From Incurvaria masculella (taxonomy: Eukaryota > Arthropoda > Insecta > Lepidoptera > Incurvariidae): a DNA stretch of 64,000 nt. The notes beneath the pieces were generated by a model. It was not told the DNA's origin, made no database searches, and saw nothing but the letters and a program-made list of their open reading frames with translations. The DNA lies in the NCBI GenBank assembly GCA_946894095.1, contig OX335660.1:10235001-10299000 (forward strand). Direction: 5' to 3'. Positions 54,878-64,000 of the stretch are shown in pieces. The position numbers and the translations under genes were made by a program. Within the stretch, counting starts at the first letter, position 1. Each line of letters starts with the position of its first letter.

Positions 54878-55341
54878 TCATTAGCGGGCACGGTACAAAA
54901 CCGTGCTGTTGCGCTCTGGGACCTTCCTCCGTGATGAGGAAGATTCAACATGTCCACAAAAAAAGACAATGTGCATAGTGTTTGATTTGTTAAGATTTAC
55001 GAAAATTTTAATTACAAAACGACTTATAGCTTAAAGTAAACCACGACCGCTATAGTCAAAAATCGAACAAAAACCAAATAGATCATAAATGCGCGATGTC
55101 TGATGACTAATCTTTTTAAGATGTTCTTATTTTATCATTGCGTGATCCACCTCCAAAGTTGTTGTATAAAACGCGCGAAAAATTCTAACTTTCGGACCTT
55201 ATAACTTAGAAACCAAACAGAATTATCTAGTTCGATCAAATAAAGCTATTTTGAGTAAAATTTGGGATCTCTGACAAGAAATATGGGCGTGATCTTCTTT
55301 CCCCGTTTGTACGGGGAGTTGAGCGGGATGGCCCACCTTAA
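54878..55341 (-). mobile_element. TTAA element, one end lost
   Basis: Shares GCGGGCACGGTACAAAACCG, GTTGTATAAAACGCGCGAAA and GAAATATGGGCGTGATCTTC with 33607-34189; the right end GGCCCACC is followed by TTAA (55338-55341). The left inverted end is missing. Confidence 0.65.
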
Positions 55342-55374
55342 TTCGAACTATTAGCGTATAGGTTCCAGTTCTAA

Positions 55375-55798
55375 GTCCAGTTTTGAGCGGCTCGAAGCCT
55401 AGCGGCGCGGGGACTGGCCTAGGGTACCAGAGGTCTGGGTTCGATTCCGACATGCACCAATGTCTTTCTATTTTTTTACGAGTTCGATAAGTGCATTTCG
55501 TCACGAATGCGAGCTGCTCCATGGTTCGCAATCCATGTAAAACTGTAGGTCCCCTTCCCCTACTACGTGGTAGGGTTTAAGCCCGCCCGGGTTGGTACCA
55601 TCGCATTGAATGAAAAAATTGTCGAAGCGGCAATGAAAAACTGTCCGTGTTTTCCATCCAGTTCAATGTAGCCGTGCTCATAAAGGGAAGGTCCTGGCAT
55701 GGCACCTAATTCCTTCGGGAATGTGGTGTATTGGGCTAATATCATAACGGTAGTTGTGTGGTATTAGCCAACCATGTCAGGTCGCATAAAAAAAAGTA
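55375..55798 (+). mobile_element. Best-preserved tRNA-derived SINE copy
   Basis: Head GAGCGGCTCGAAGCCTAGCG with an A-box-like region and a perfect B-box GGTTCGATTCC at 55439-55449, the shared body through CTACGTGGTAGGGTTTAAGC and TTCCATCCAGTTCAATGTAG, and an A-rich tail at 55787-55798. Length about 420 bp. The B box shows Pol III origin; it is not a functional tRNA. Confidence 0.85.
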
Positions 55799-56439
55799 CA
55801 TCCAGTGTATTCTAAATACGAAGGATTGCCACCGAAAGATAACTTTGGATTTTTTGTAGCTGGAGGTGGTGAAAATGGCTGCAAATGTAGTGTATTACCA
55901 TACAGTTTCCAAAACTCACACACCACCCGACCCTCATGACAGCTAGGTGTACTGAGGTCCGACTTGCGGTCCGTGTGTGATCTTGAAAGATACATCACCT
56001 ATTGACATATCGCTCTGACCGCACGATGCGCGCCGACAGAAAGGTTATCAGGTCAGCGCGCCAAATAGTGTATCTTTCGTGACTGCTGAGTTTAGTGACT
56101 CTAATAAGGTGTTGTAAGGCGATTTGGTGCTTTACATATGCGTGCATTCGTAGCGAATGAGTTCTCTTTGGTGCTTCGCCGTTATTGATTTCTTAATAAT
56201 GTCTTTCTGCGCCACTCACAGTACCGTCGTATGATCCTGATATCCTGTTTAGAATATAATACGACTTTCCGCTGATCGAAATTAATAACTTTCCCCATTT
56301 TTCATGATTTTCTTCCTACAAGCAGGCATGTAGATATTTCTGTTTAATATATTGCATAGGTAAAACGCTAAACAAATTAGGATCAAACTTATCTAATGTT
56401 ATATGATGTATTCCTGCACAAGTTTTTTACATATTTACA

Positions 56440-56806
56440 TTTGTAACTGGACACGGATGGCTAAGCTGCAATGATGTTAGCACAAGACACCGTATGGAAA
56501 ATAGGTTCTATGCCAGGACTTTTCTTATGCATTTTGTTGCATTAAATTGGATGTAAAATGGGTAATTTTAATTTCCGCTTCGATCATCGTTCATCCAATG
56601 CTATGGTAAAATGCCAAGCGGTAATAATCCTACCGCCTAGTCAACAAGACTTAGGGACTTTTTCACCTGCTGCTGATAATCGCCACATATTAAGGACCTT
56701 TCTAAGCAGCTTGCAATCAATACCAGTACAATATAATCAGCACTTTTATAATAAAGGCCCTTCAGTGTCGATTAAAACAAATCAGCACTTAGTGAAAGCC
56801 TGATTT
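56440..56806. mobile_element. SINE copy followed by MITE copy 2
   Basis: 56445-56640 is a reverse SINE body (GTAACTGGACACGGATGGCT, GCCAGGACTTTTCTTAT, CGATCATCGTTCATCCAATG). 56650-56806 matches the MITE at 40863-41001 (GGGACTTTTTCACCTGCTGC, CTTGCAATCAATACCAGTAC). A 5S-like head trace (CGTCACCCAGCACCCGGCCA) appears at 56850-56870. 55799-56439 shows nothing else. Confidence 0.6.
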
Positions 56807-57175
56807 ATTTTAATCGATATATTTATGTGGAATCCGAACTACAACCACCCTCCAGCTCGTCACCCAGCACCCGGCCAGAAGGTAAGGGGCGCCCAGGGTT
56901 TCTTAACCTCGATTATTTAACGCTGAAACTATAAGAACTTATAACGAACTATAACTATGAACTTATAAGAAACTATAAGAAGTATAGATTTTATAATCGG
57001 CAAATCCTTCGATAGCCCTGTTCAAGCAATCCACCTCGAAATCACAGCCAAGTGATGGTGAAAGAATACTACCCACGAGTGGTAAACTGCTGTGGACGGA
57101 ACTCAAAAATGCTGGAAGTGCAACATCCTTTGTGCATCGCGTGCCAACTCCGCCGAAACCTATGGGAAGAGAGGC

Positions 57176-57593
57176 TTATATCCAAGCATTTCCTTCTAAT
57201 TGAATGTTCGTTATTTGGGATAGGACTTTTTTGACAATAGCGTCTATTTTAGTTAGTGCTTCTGTATTGCGCCATAAAGGGCAACAGCGCATAAAGTATG
57301 TGAATCGTGGGATACCAAAACAAAATTTAAGGAGATGTAAGCCGACATGAGGTTGGATAGCACGAAGGCGATTTGTGAATATCTCCAACATATTGGTTTT
57401 ATTTTCTAAAAGCGTTGTTCTGGATTGTTCCGTCAACTGGGCGCCCAGGAAGAATCTGTTCTCTTCAGTTAGAGATTTGATTCCCGGTGTAATTTTTTCC
57501 AAAATCCTTTTGATTTCTGTTGTCCTATCGGCGGTTAATTTCGAGAATATTGCTTCGCATTTTGTAGGGTTCAGCTCTAGGGTTAAAATTCAA
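57176..57593 (-). pseudogene. Non-LTR reverse transcriptase C-terminal fragment
   Basis: Minus-strand coding reads LNPTKCEAIFSKLTADRTTE, ENRFFLGAQLTEQSRTTL and GLHLLKFCFGIPRFTYFMRC. The 'LNP.KCE', 'FLGA.L' and 'LL..C..IP...Y..R' pattern is that of the thumb region after the reverse transcriptase of a LINE class found in many invertebrates. It is truncated at both ends. Confidence 0.55.
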
Positions 57594-58019
57594 TAGGACC
57601 ACTTGCATTATTTTAAGAACCAGTACCCACGCAGCACGGTATACTGTATATAATTTCTGTGGCCTAATATAATACATGTTTTCTGGACTAGAAAGTATTG
57701 CCGCGCAACAAAGAGATGTAGCAGTTTTTTTAAGGCAGCAATTGTGTTCATAACCCTATTGCGACTGTATATATGTGCTGATCTTCAAAGACATCACACA
57801 TTTGGCAAGACATCGTCGGCTCTAAATTGATGTCTCAAGACAGGTCTATGACCCAGCACCAGTGGACTGCTGCAATTGCCAATTACATAAGCGTGGGTAA
57901 GTGGAGTCCGAGGGGCGTCAGATGAAGGGAGTTTGCAGGGAAGTTTTATATATTGTTAGTAATTTTAGTTTTTATCAAATCATTATACTTACTAGTTAGA
58001 GTTACTCCTAGAGGAGGTG

Positions 58020-58400
58020 ATAGAATAAAATGCTTAGTAATTGACCGAGCGAAGTGCGAGCGGTCCGTCTGCGTTGTAGCTTAGGCAAAAAGGCTTTCGT
58101 ATGTATGTCCGGCTGTAGTCTTCTTGTCATTTCTCAACCAATTCCCGTGAAATTTTGCGAGCAGGATTCAGCTTTCGGTAATTTTTGGAAAATTTTCAAA
58201 AATAAAGTTGTGTTATGACAAGACCTCAAGCGTTCGATACTTAATACAGTGAGAAAAATACGAGATCAATATCAGGATTTTGTTTTTAAGGAGATCATTT
58301 ATTTGCTTTTAAGCAATGCAAAAACAAACTCGTGAGGTCTGCAGCTCAGAGAGCTGTAGTATTAAAACATTCCTAATAGGAAAACAAACAATGGCCCGAT
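58020..58400. repeat. Dispersed repeat with CCGAGCGAAGTGCGAGCGG block
   Basis: The segment TGACCGAGCGAAGTGCGAGC to GGTCCGTCTGCG followed by 'TATGTATGTCCGGCTG' and 'TTCTCAACCAATT' is a form seen repeatedly in lepidopteran DNA as a dispersed repeat. It has no coding frame. Only one copy is in this window, so the call rests on general knowledge. 57594-58019 shows nothing recognisable. Confidence 0.4.
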
Positions 58401-58539
58401 AATTTAGGTCACACAGATTCTTTATTCATGTAATGCGTCTGAGGTTTCCTGGAAATTTCCGCAGGGTAATCAACAATATAATACACCCCTGAAAAGGTGG
58501 CCTTTAACGGGCCATAAAATCACGCGCGAGTTGTTTTAT

Positions 58540-59385
58540 GTAAATGGACATGGATGGAAACACCACATAGGAACCAGAGGCCATACCGTGACCATCGTCA
58601 GTTGACGCACAGCAGTTGAACTGGATGGGAAACAGGAACAATGATTATTATCACTTTGACCATTGTTCATACTTTTGCGTTACCCCGGCCAGGGAGAATG
58701 CGAATCTTCGTACAGCTTGCGGCTCAGGGGATACAGGACTCGCCTTTCAGTCGAGAGATTATGAGTTATCCTCGCCCCGGTCATATTCCACTTTCTTTCT
58801 CTTTCTGAGTTGGTTAGTGCATTTCGTTACAAATGCTGTAGCATGGTTCGGAACCCATGTGAACCTTAACGTCCCCATCTTAGGACTTAGAGAGCCCAGT
58901 GGCGCGACACTTCGGCGCTCGGTTGAGAGAGGCTGGCCGTGGTTCGGATTCCACGTTAAACTGTGGGTCCCTGTTGGTACCATCGCATTGGATGAACGAT
59001 GGTCGAAGTGGCAATGAAAATTATCCGTGTTTTTCATCCAGTTCAATGTAGCCGTGCAATATAAGGAAGGTCCTGGCATGGCACCTAGTTCCCATGTGGT
59101 GTGTTGGGCTAATACCATTACAGAAGGTGTGGTATTAGCCATTCAAGTCCAGTCACATAAAACAAAAGTTAAGACCGCCTGGGTTGGTACCATCGCACTG
59201 TATGAAACTATGTTTGAAGCTGCAATTAAAAGAAATCCGTGTTTCCATCTGATTCGGTGAAGCCGTGCTCATAAATCGAAGGTCCTGGCATAGCACCTAA
59301 TCATTTCGGGAATGTGGTATATTAGGCAGGTAACATGAAGGTAGTTATGGGGTATTAGCCATCCATGTCAAGTTCCATAAAAAGA
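58540..59385. mobile_element. Cluster of three SINE pieces
   Basis: A reverse piece (58540-58680, ATGGACATGGATGG), then a forward copy with a chimeric head (58780-59170; GCCCAGTGGCGCGACACTTC and GAGAGAGGCTGGCCGTGG) and an A-rich tail, then a second forward copy (59175-59385; GACCGCCTGGGTTGGTACC to AGTTCCATAAAAAGAAAA). The nested order records repeated insertions. Confidence 0.65.
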
Positions 59386-59461
59386 AAACCCAGGCGGGAT
59401 TAAGCTTACCACAAACAACGACTCCAAGCAATAGAAATGCAATGGGTTCAAATATATTCCA

Positions 59462-59850
59462 TTAAGGTGGCCCAACCCGGCGGGACTAACTCATTCGCGG
59501 GCACGGTACAATACCGTGCTGTTGCGCTCTGGGACCTTCTCTGTTTCAAAGAAAAAGACAGGCTCCGTGATGAGGAAGATGCAACATGTCCACAAAAAAG
59601 ACAATGTGCATAGTGTATGATTTAGTAAGATTTCCCTCCTATGTTATTGAATAAAACGCGCGAAAAATTCGAACTTTCGAGCCTTATAACTTAGAAACCA
59701 AAAACAATTTAACAATGTCAACGGTCATCAGATATCTAGTTTGATCAAATAAAGCTATTTTGAGCAAAATATGGTATCTCTGACAAGAAATATGGGCGTG
59801 ATCTTCTTTCCCCGTTTGTATGGGGAGATGAGCGGGATGGCCCACCTTAA
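59462..59850 (-). mobile_element. TTAA element with both ends
   Basis: TTAA flanks at 59462-59465 and 59847-59850; inverted ends GGTGGCCCA and TGGCCCACC. It is an internally deleted form (389 bp) of 33607-34189, sharing CACGGTACAATACCGTGC and GAAATATGGGCGTGATCTTC. Confidence 0.7.
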
Positions 59851-62154
59851 TGTGTCGGAACACACACAGCACAATTTAGGAAATCTAGAGCGTAGAGAGA
59901 CACTCTTTTTCTCTATAAACATTAAATCGACTTGATATTAATTAACCTGTGCAAGAAATAATCGAGAAGTCAGACATACAACCCTAATTTACGGGGTATT
60001 CATTATATGAATGGAGGCTGTCACAGACAAGGACATCCGGATATAAAAAAGTTCATAGAATAATTAATACAGATGACAAATAGAAGACACGTGGGCGTCA
60101 AACCTGATGCCGGTCAAATTAATTTTATATCTTTTTACTCAATCGTGGTAAATTCGGCTAAATCTCTGAAAGTCATTAAGATTTTTTTCATACAAATACA
60201 GATTGTACTTTATAAATAGACTAACTAGCTTAACATAATAAATATTTGGTTTTATTCAATTTTGTTGTCGGGGGCCCCCGGCACTGCTGCAATCCCGTCT
60301 TGACTGCTCCTGGACGGTTTTCATTTTAGCTAGTACGTATTTAATTCTTGCTTTTGATATAGTTTTTATTAAGATTCGCAAATAAAATAAAGTTTTGAAG
60401 ATTTACAAAAAAAAAAAAAATTCAATAATTAATTGTGATATTTGTGTTTGTATAATCGATCGTGAAGCAAGGACACACTTATTAAATAAAGAGGCCTGTA
60501 AAAATAACGAATTATGAATCTACTGCAAGGCTGGACCCGAACCAGCAAAATATACCATTCGCTGGTCTTTCCATCTTTCAATTTCGCCACCTGCATTACC
60601 CCCATAACTTGGAATTCTCCTACAAGTCCCTCCTCCCGTATTTGCTACCTTTTAGTAACACAGTATTAAGGATTATACCTACATTCACTGATTACATAAT
60701 ATTAGTATAGATCATATAGCCTTTTTACTGGGCTCTTTCTTTAATTAATGCGTCCTTGCTTCACGGTCGATTATACATGCATTCATATCACATTCCTCAT
60801 TATTGACTTAAACAAAACCTGTATTTTGTTAAGCTAGTCAGTCGATTAGTATAGTAATATCTGTATCTATAAATAAAATCTTTAATACGGCTTCTTCGAA
60901 GTGAGGTTAATTTAATTTGAGTTACCCAATTATTATTCAAAATACACAATGGTGCTTGCATCCCAGAAAGCCTCCATTAAGCATTGAAGAACCTTGCATT
61001 GTAAACATGTTAATGTGATTTTAAATGGTTTTATTTAATAGAGATGACCCCTGAAGAAGTCACCTGGAAACAACCTGCGAATGGAAGCTATCTTTAAGAT
61101 GAATTTGTTGCTGTAATCAAGATAAAATATTTCACGGGTGCCATATCTGGCTCCCGAGACCTTATATAGCTACCATCAATTGACTAATAAATCTAGGAAA
61201 ATTCTACCGTAGTCATATTCTCCTTAGCGCGATGGAATAAAAACCAGGCCCAAATACGATTACGGATTATAAAATCGATATGGGCATCTTCACTACACCT
61301 GGCGAATTTGTCATAAGCCAGTCCGTGAGAAGCGGCCGGTGATGCAAGCGAGTGTTGCAGAAGGCAGCCGCTAGTGGGCGGGCGACTGACCGCCAAGAGA
61401 CAGGTGGAATATGTCTTTGCCGTTGTTGGTGCGATATGTGCGATCGGAACCCAGCCGCAGACGATAGTGATGTCCTGCTGCCGGAATATCGACAAGACAT
61501 AAATTTGGTTTCATATTGGCGGTTTTTGAACTATACCACCATTTCTAATGAATTAAATTTAACTACCAACATTAAACGTGTATGAATAATGTAAGCTTCG
61601 TATTTATAATATTTAATTTGACGGCTTACTTACTTCAATCCTGAAGATTCCTACCGTCTTTCGCCCATATGGAAACCTGTGCTGAATAAGCGGAACACTG
61701 AATTTCGGAGAGGTGCACCGACAACAGACGTCGGTGAAAACACAGTCAGTGTTTTTTGAACTTCATACGAAATTCGGACCGCAGCTATTCCTAATCCTCG
61801 AGCAAATGTACGAGTGTTGCCATGGACGCTGCGAAGTCAAGCAGAGCGCCTAGTAGTCAGTTCTGCCTCCGTCGCGACAGGCACGTTCTCCTGAAGATGG
61901 AGCCCATGTGAGGCTCCGAAACGTCGAGCAGCACGTCCTGCTCCTCACACGCGCGGTAAGCCGTCAAACTAAATATTATAATTATTGCTTGGGTAGGCGT
62001 AAAATAGCTAGTGGCTTTCATTAAGAGAGCATTGCAAACACTGAAATTACGAAAATGGACTATGATGATTAAATATAGAGTTCCCTTTAATTAATCGAGT
62101 TTTAATAACAAGGGAATGACCAATTTAAGATATCCACAAATACCTTTTTTAAGT
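59851..62154. other. Intergenic DNA with a retroposed-looking tail
   Basis: At 60240-60420 a sequence with AAATAAAATAAAG followed after about 16 bases by a poly-A (60408-60420) looks like the 3' end of a retroposed transcript; its source is not recognised. 61230-61500 is GC-richer, with overlapping short frames on both strands and no homology. A hammerhead-like motif follows at 61869. Confidence 0.4.
61869..61928 (+). ncRNA. Second hammerhead-like motif
   Basis: In order: GTC (61871-61873), CTGAAGA (61891-61897), T, stem GGAGCC/GGCTCC (61899-61904 with 61912-61917), GAAA (61918-61921), then CGTCGAGC. This is the same layout and the same extra base after the CUGANGA box as at 2753-2804, though the stem sequence differs, which implies selection for pairing. 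Likely a Penelope-like element remnant. Confidence 0.35.
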
Positions 62155-62500
62155 CACTAGACATGGATGACTAATACAACATCCACACCAATAATAGCCT
62201 AGCACCAGATTCCTGTAGGAATATCTACCCATAGGAGTAAGGTTCCTTCTCTTTCCGAATTTGATTTTCTAACCATGAAAATGCATTTCATGGTTCGGAA
62301 TCAATGTAAAACCTTGAACCTTTGACCAGGTAGTAAGCTCGCCCGTGTTATTACCTTCACATTAAAACGGCTATAAAAATGTATCATATATTCCATCCAG
62401 TTTAATGTAGCCGTGCTCACAAACGGAAGTTCCTGGAATAGTACCTTATTCCTTCGGGAATGCTGTACACTGCTATGCTAATGTAATTGTATATAAATAA
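62155..62500. mobile_element. SINE pieces
   Basis: 62158-62230 is a reverse tail piece (AGACATGGATGACTAATACA); 62250-62500 is a forward body (CTTTCCGAATTTGATT, ATTCCATCCAGTTTAATGTA, CTCACAAACGGAAGTTCCTG). Both are strongly diverged. Confidence 0.55.
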
Positions 62501-62769
62501 AGTAATTGTGAAAATAATATTCGAAAAATTAACCATTAACTCGAGCCATTAGTGTGCAGTTTTTGTACATTTTATGTAGGTCAAAACATTCAAACAAAAT
62601 ATTATTCACTACATAGTATAAAACAAAGTCACTTTCTCTGTCCCTATATCCCTATATCCCTATGTACGCTTAAATCTTTAAAACTACCTACGCAATGGAT
62701 TATGATGCGATTTTTTTTAATAGATAGAGTGATTGAAGAGGAAGGGATATATGTATAGTACGCGCAAAA

Positions 62770-62990
62770 CTTAAATGCCGCTGCATGTACCTGCGCAGTA
62801 GTCGAATTTCAGGTCGCGGGGCGCGGGGCGGGAGAAATGACGCGCTCACCCCCACGCCACCTCGTTACCTTAGCAACCGCTTGTTTGCGCCCGCGCCTTC
62901 CCCGTAACTAACCCCGGAATCCCCGCTCTTATCTGCAACGAGCGCTTGTACGCTCAGAGATTTAGTTAGGTGGTGGTTTTTGTGCTTTCT
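62770..62990 (+). promoter_or_regulatory. GC-rich promoter island with RFX X-box
   Basis: The island (GGGGCGCGGGGCGGG, CCCCCACGCCACC, GCGCCCGCGCCTTCCCC) rises out of AT-rich flanks. At 62864-62877 it contains GTTACC-TT-AGCAAC, a perfect inverted RFX X-box. RFX factors drive ciliary genes. No start codon with coding support follows before the window ends, so the target gene, on either strand, is not identified; a plus-strand gene to the right is most likely because no gene lies close on the left. Confidence 0.5.
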
Positions 62991-64000
62991 ATAATACTTT
63001 CGGTACCTACAGTTATGAAGTGTTAGTTTGTGAAGTAAACCTAGTATGTAATATTTTTTTAGTTCTAATATAAAAAATAACTCGTCCAAGTGAGAACTAC
63101 AAAACAATTAGTATTAATTACTAATCAAAGAATTTAATTGATGAACAAAACAAATTAGCCCCAAAGTTCCATGCAAAGAGGATTTCTCATTTATAAAACA
63201 ATATATTTTCTTATATTTTTCGCATTTAAGTTAATTAAAGTGAAATGATTTATGTTTGTAAAATCAACCCTGCAGCAAGCACACATTTATCAAAGAAAGA
63301 TAGCTGTAAAAAGAAGTACTTTATAAGCACATTATAAGGCTGAAAATTAACAAGCATGCAAACCTTTCGGCAATGGCGGGAATTCCTCTATTTTTAAATT
63401 AATTATTTTTTTCTTTTCTTAAATGATGTATCCTTGCTTTCCGGTGAATTCTGCATAGCACTCGTGTTCATGTGCGTGAATACCATTTTCTTAAAAAAAA
63501 TTAAATTGAACATTTAATCTTGACTGTACAAATGCGCGAACACAACGAAAGAGCGGCATTAAAGATTTGCGCCTGCTATATAATAACATCCATTAAATAT
63601 TGGAGAAATACTGTTATTTTTGAGGTTTCCAATGTGATGTCGTAAAAAATTACATTTTTTCCGCTTACATTGCAAACGCAAGCTGAACCCTACGAGATTT
63701 ATCAAAATAATGTACTAAATATTGTACACATTGAAAAGGTTTACAGAAAACTCCGCGATGGTATATGTCTATCTCTTATAGATATCCCACAATATATTTT
63801 TTTTGTCATTTACTTTTTACGACAAATAATGGCTAATTTTTGAAGCGATTTTAACCATTACAGCATCAATCCTTATCCAATTAAATACCTTAAATACATT
63901 GTTGATTTAATATAGATCTATATGGCCGTTTACAGCATATGATTTAAATGAATATTTTCGAAGATATTACAGATTTAAAAATTGCGGGACGTAGCGTTTG
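62991..64000. other. AT-rich right flank, nothing recognised
   Basis: No exon, RNA gene or family repeat was recognised. If the island at 62.8 kb is a promoter for a rightward gene, this stretch would be its first intron or 5' UTR. Confidence 0.4.

Noticed and set aside
55380..55470. tRNA gene suggested by the B-box GGTTCGATTCC
   Set aside because: It is the head of a SINE followed by the family body and A-tail; a full cloverleaf is not formed by eye.
55563..55745. 60-residue frame that recurs at 1.6, 28.7, 43.3, 55.6 and 58.9 kb
   Set aside because: It lies in the body of the SINE. Repetition comes from retroposition; Pol III-type repeats do not encode protein.

Overview
The window is nuclear DNA of an insect, almost certainly a moth or butterfly (Lepidoptera). 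It is AT-rich, has small coding exons separated by long introns, and is crowded with dispersed repeats of types typical of lepidopteran genomes: tRNA-headed SINEs, many short inverted-repeat (MITE-like) elements, a repeat ending in a 'GAGTCGGAC' / 'GGTTCCG' block, and worn non-LTR retrotransposon pieces. No prokaryotic, organellar or viral features were seen. Species cannot be determined from the sequence alone.

Three protein-coding genes can be reconstructed by matching splice sites and reading phase. (1) About 1-15.4 kb, plus strand: the 3' part of a SoxD transcription factor gene (Sox5/6/13 group; Drosophila Sox102F). Three exons are visible, the last carrying the HMG box; the 5' end lies to the left of the window. 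(2) 21.7-31.5 kb, minus strand: a complete six-exon HPS5 gene (BLOC-2 subunit; Drosophila pink), predicted at 1038 residues. It has an N-terminal WD-type propeller, an alpha-solenoid body and a C-terminal exon encoding a complete RING-H2 finger. (3) 41.7-50.55 kb, plus strand: an eight-exon gene whose first three exons encode a kleisin N-terminal domain of the Rad21/Rec8 type, predicted at 910 residues. Most of its length is acidic, Ser/Thr-rich and unrelated to anything I recognise, and no C-terminal winged-helix domain is visible.

Between these lie repeat-dominated stretches. The 1.25-kb first visible SoxD intron is mostly mobile-element sequence: a MITE expanded into a 31-bp minisatellite, a fold-back Penelope-like terminal repeat with a hammerhead-like motif, and a MITE ending about 55 bp before the next exon. 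Two coding exons (SoxD 2013-2219 and HPS5 21705-22100) have a SINE within about 20-45 bp of their 3' splice site. Some SINE copies carry a head matching the complement of 5S rRNA.

Several GC-rich islands look like promoters or first exons of genes whose remainder I cannot see: 26.4-27.3 kb (plus strand, inside an HPS5 intron, with a 27-codon candidate first exon), 39.7-39.96 kb (possible kleisin promoter and 5' UTR exon), 19.3-20.6 kb (unassigned) and 62.8-63.0 kb, which contains a perfect RFX X-box and may drive a gene running off the right edge. The three genes have no obvious shared pathway; their adjacency is ordinary genomic neighbourhood.
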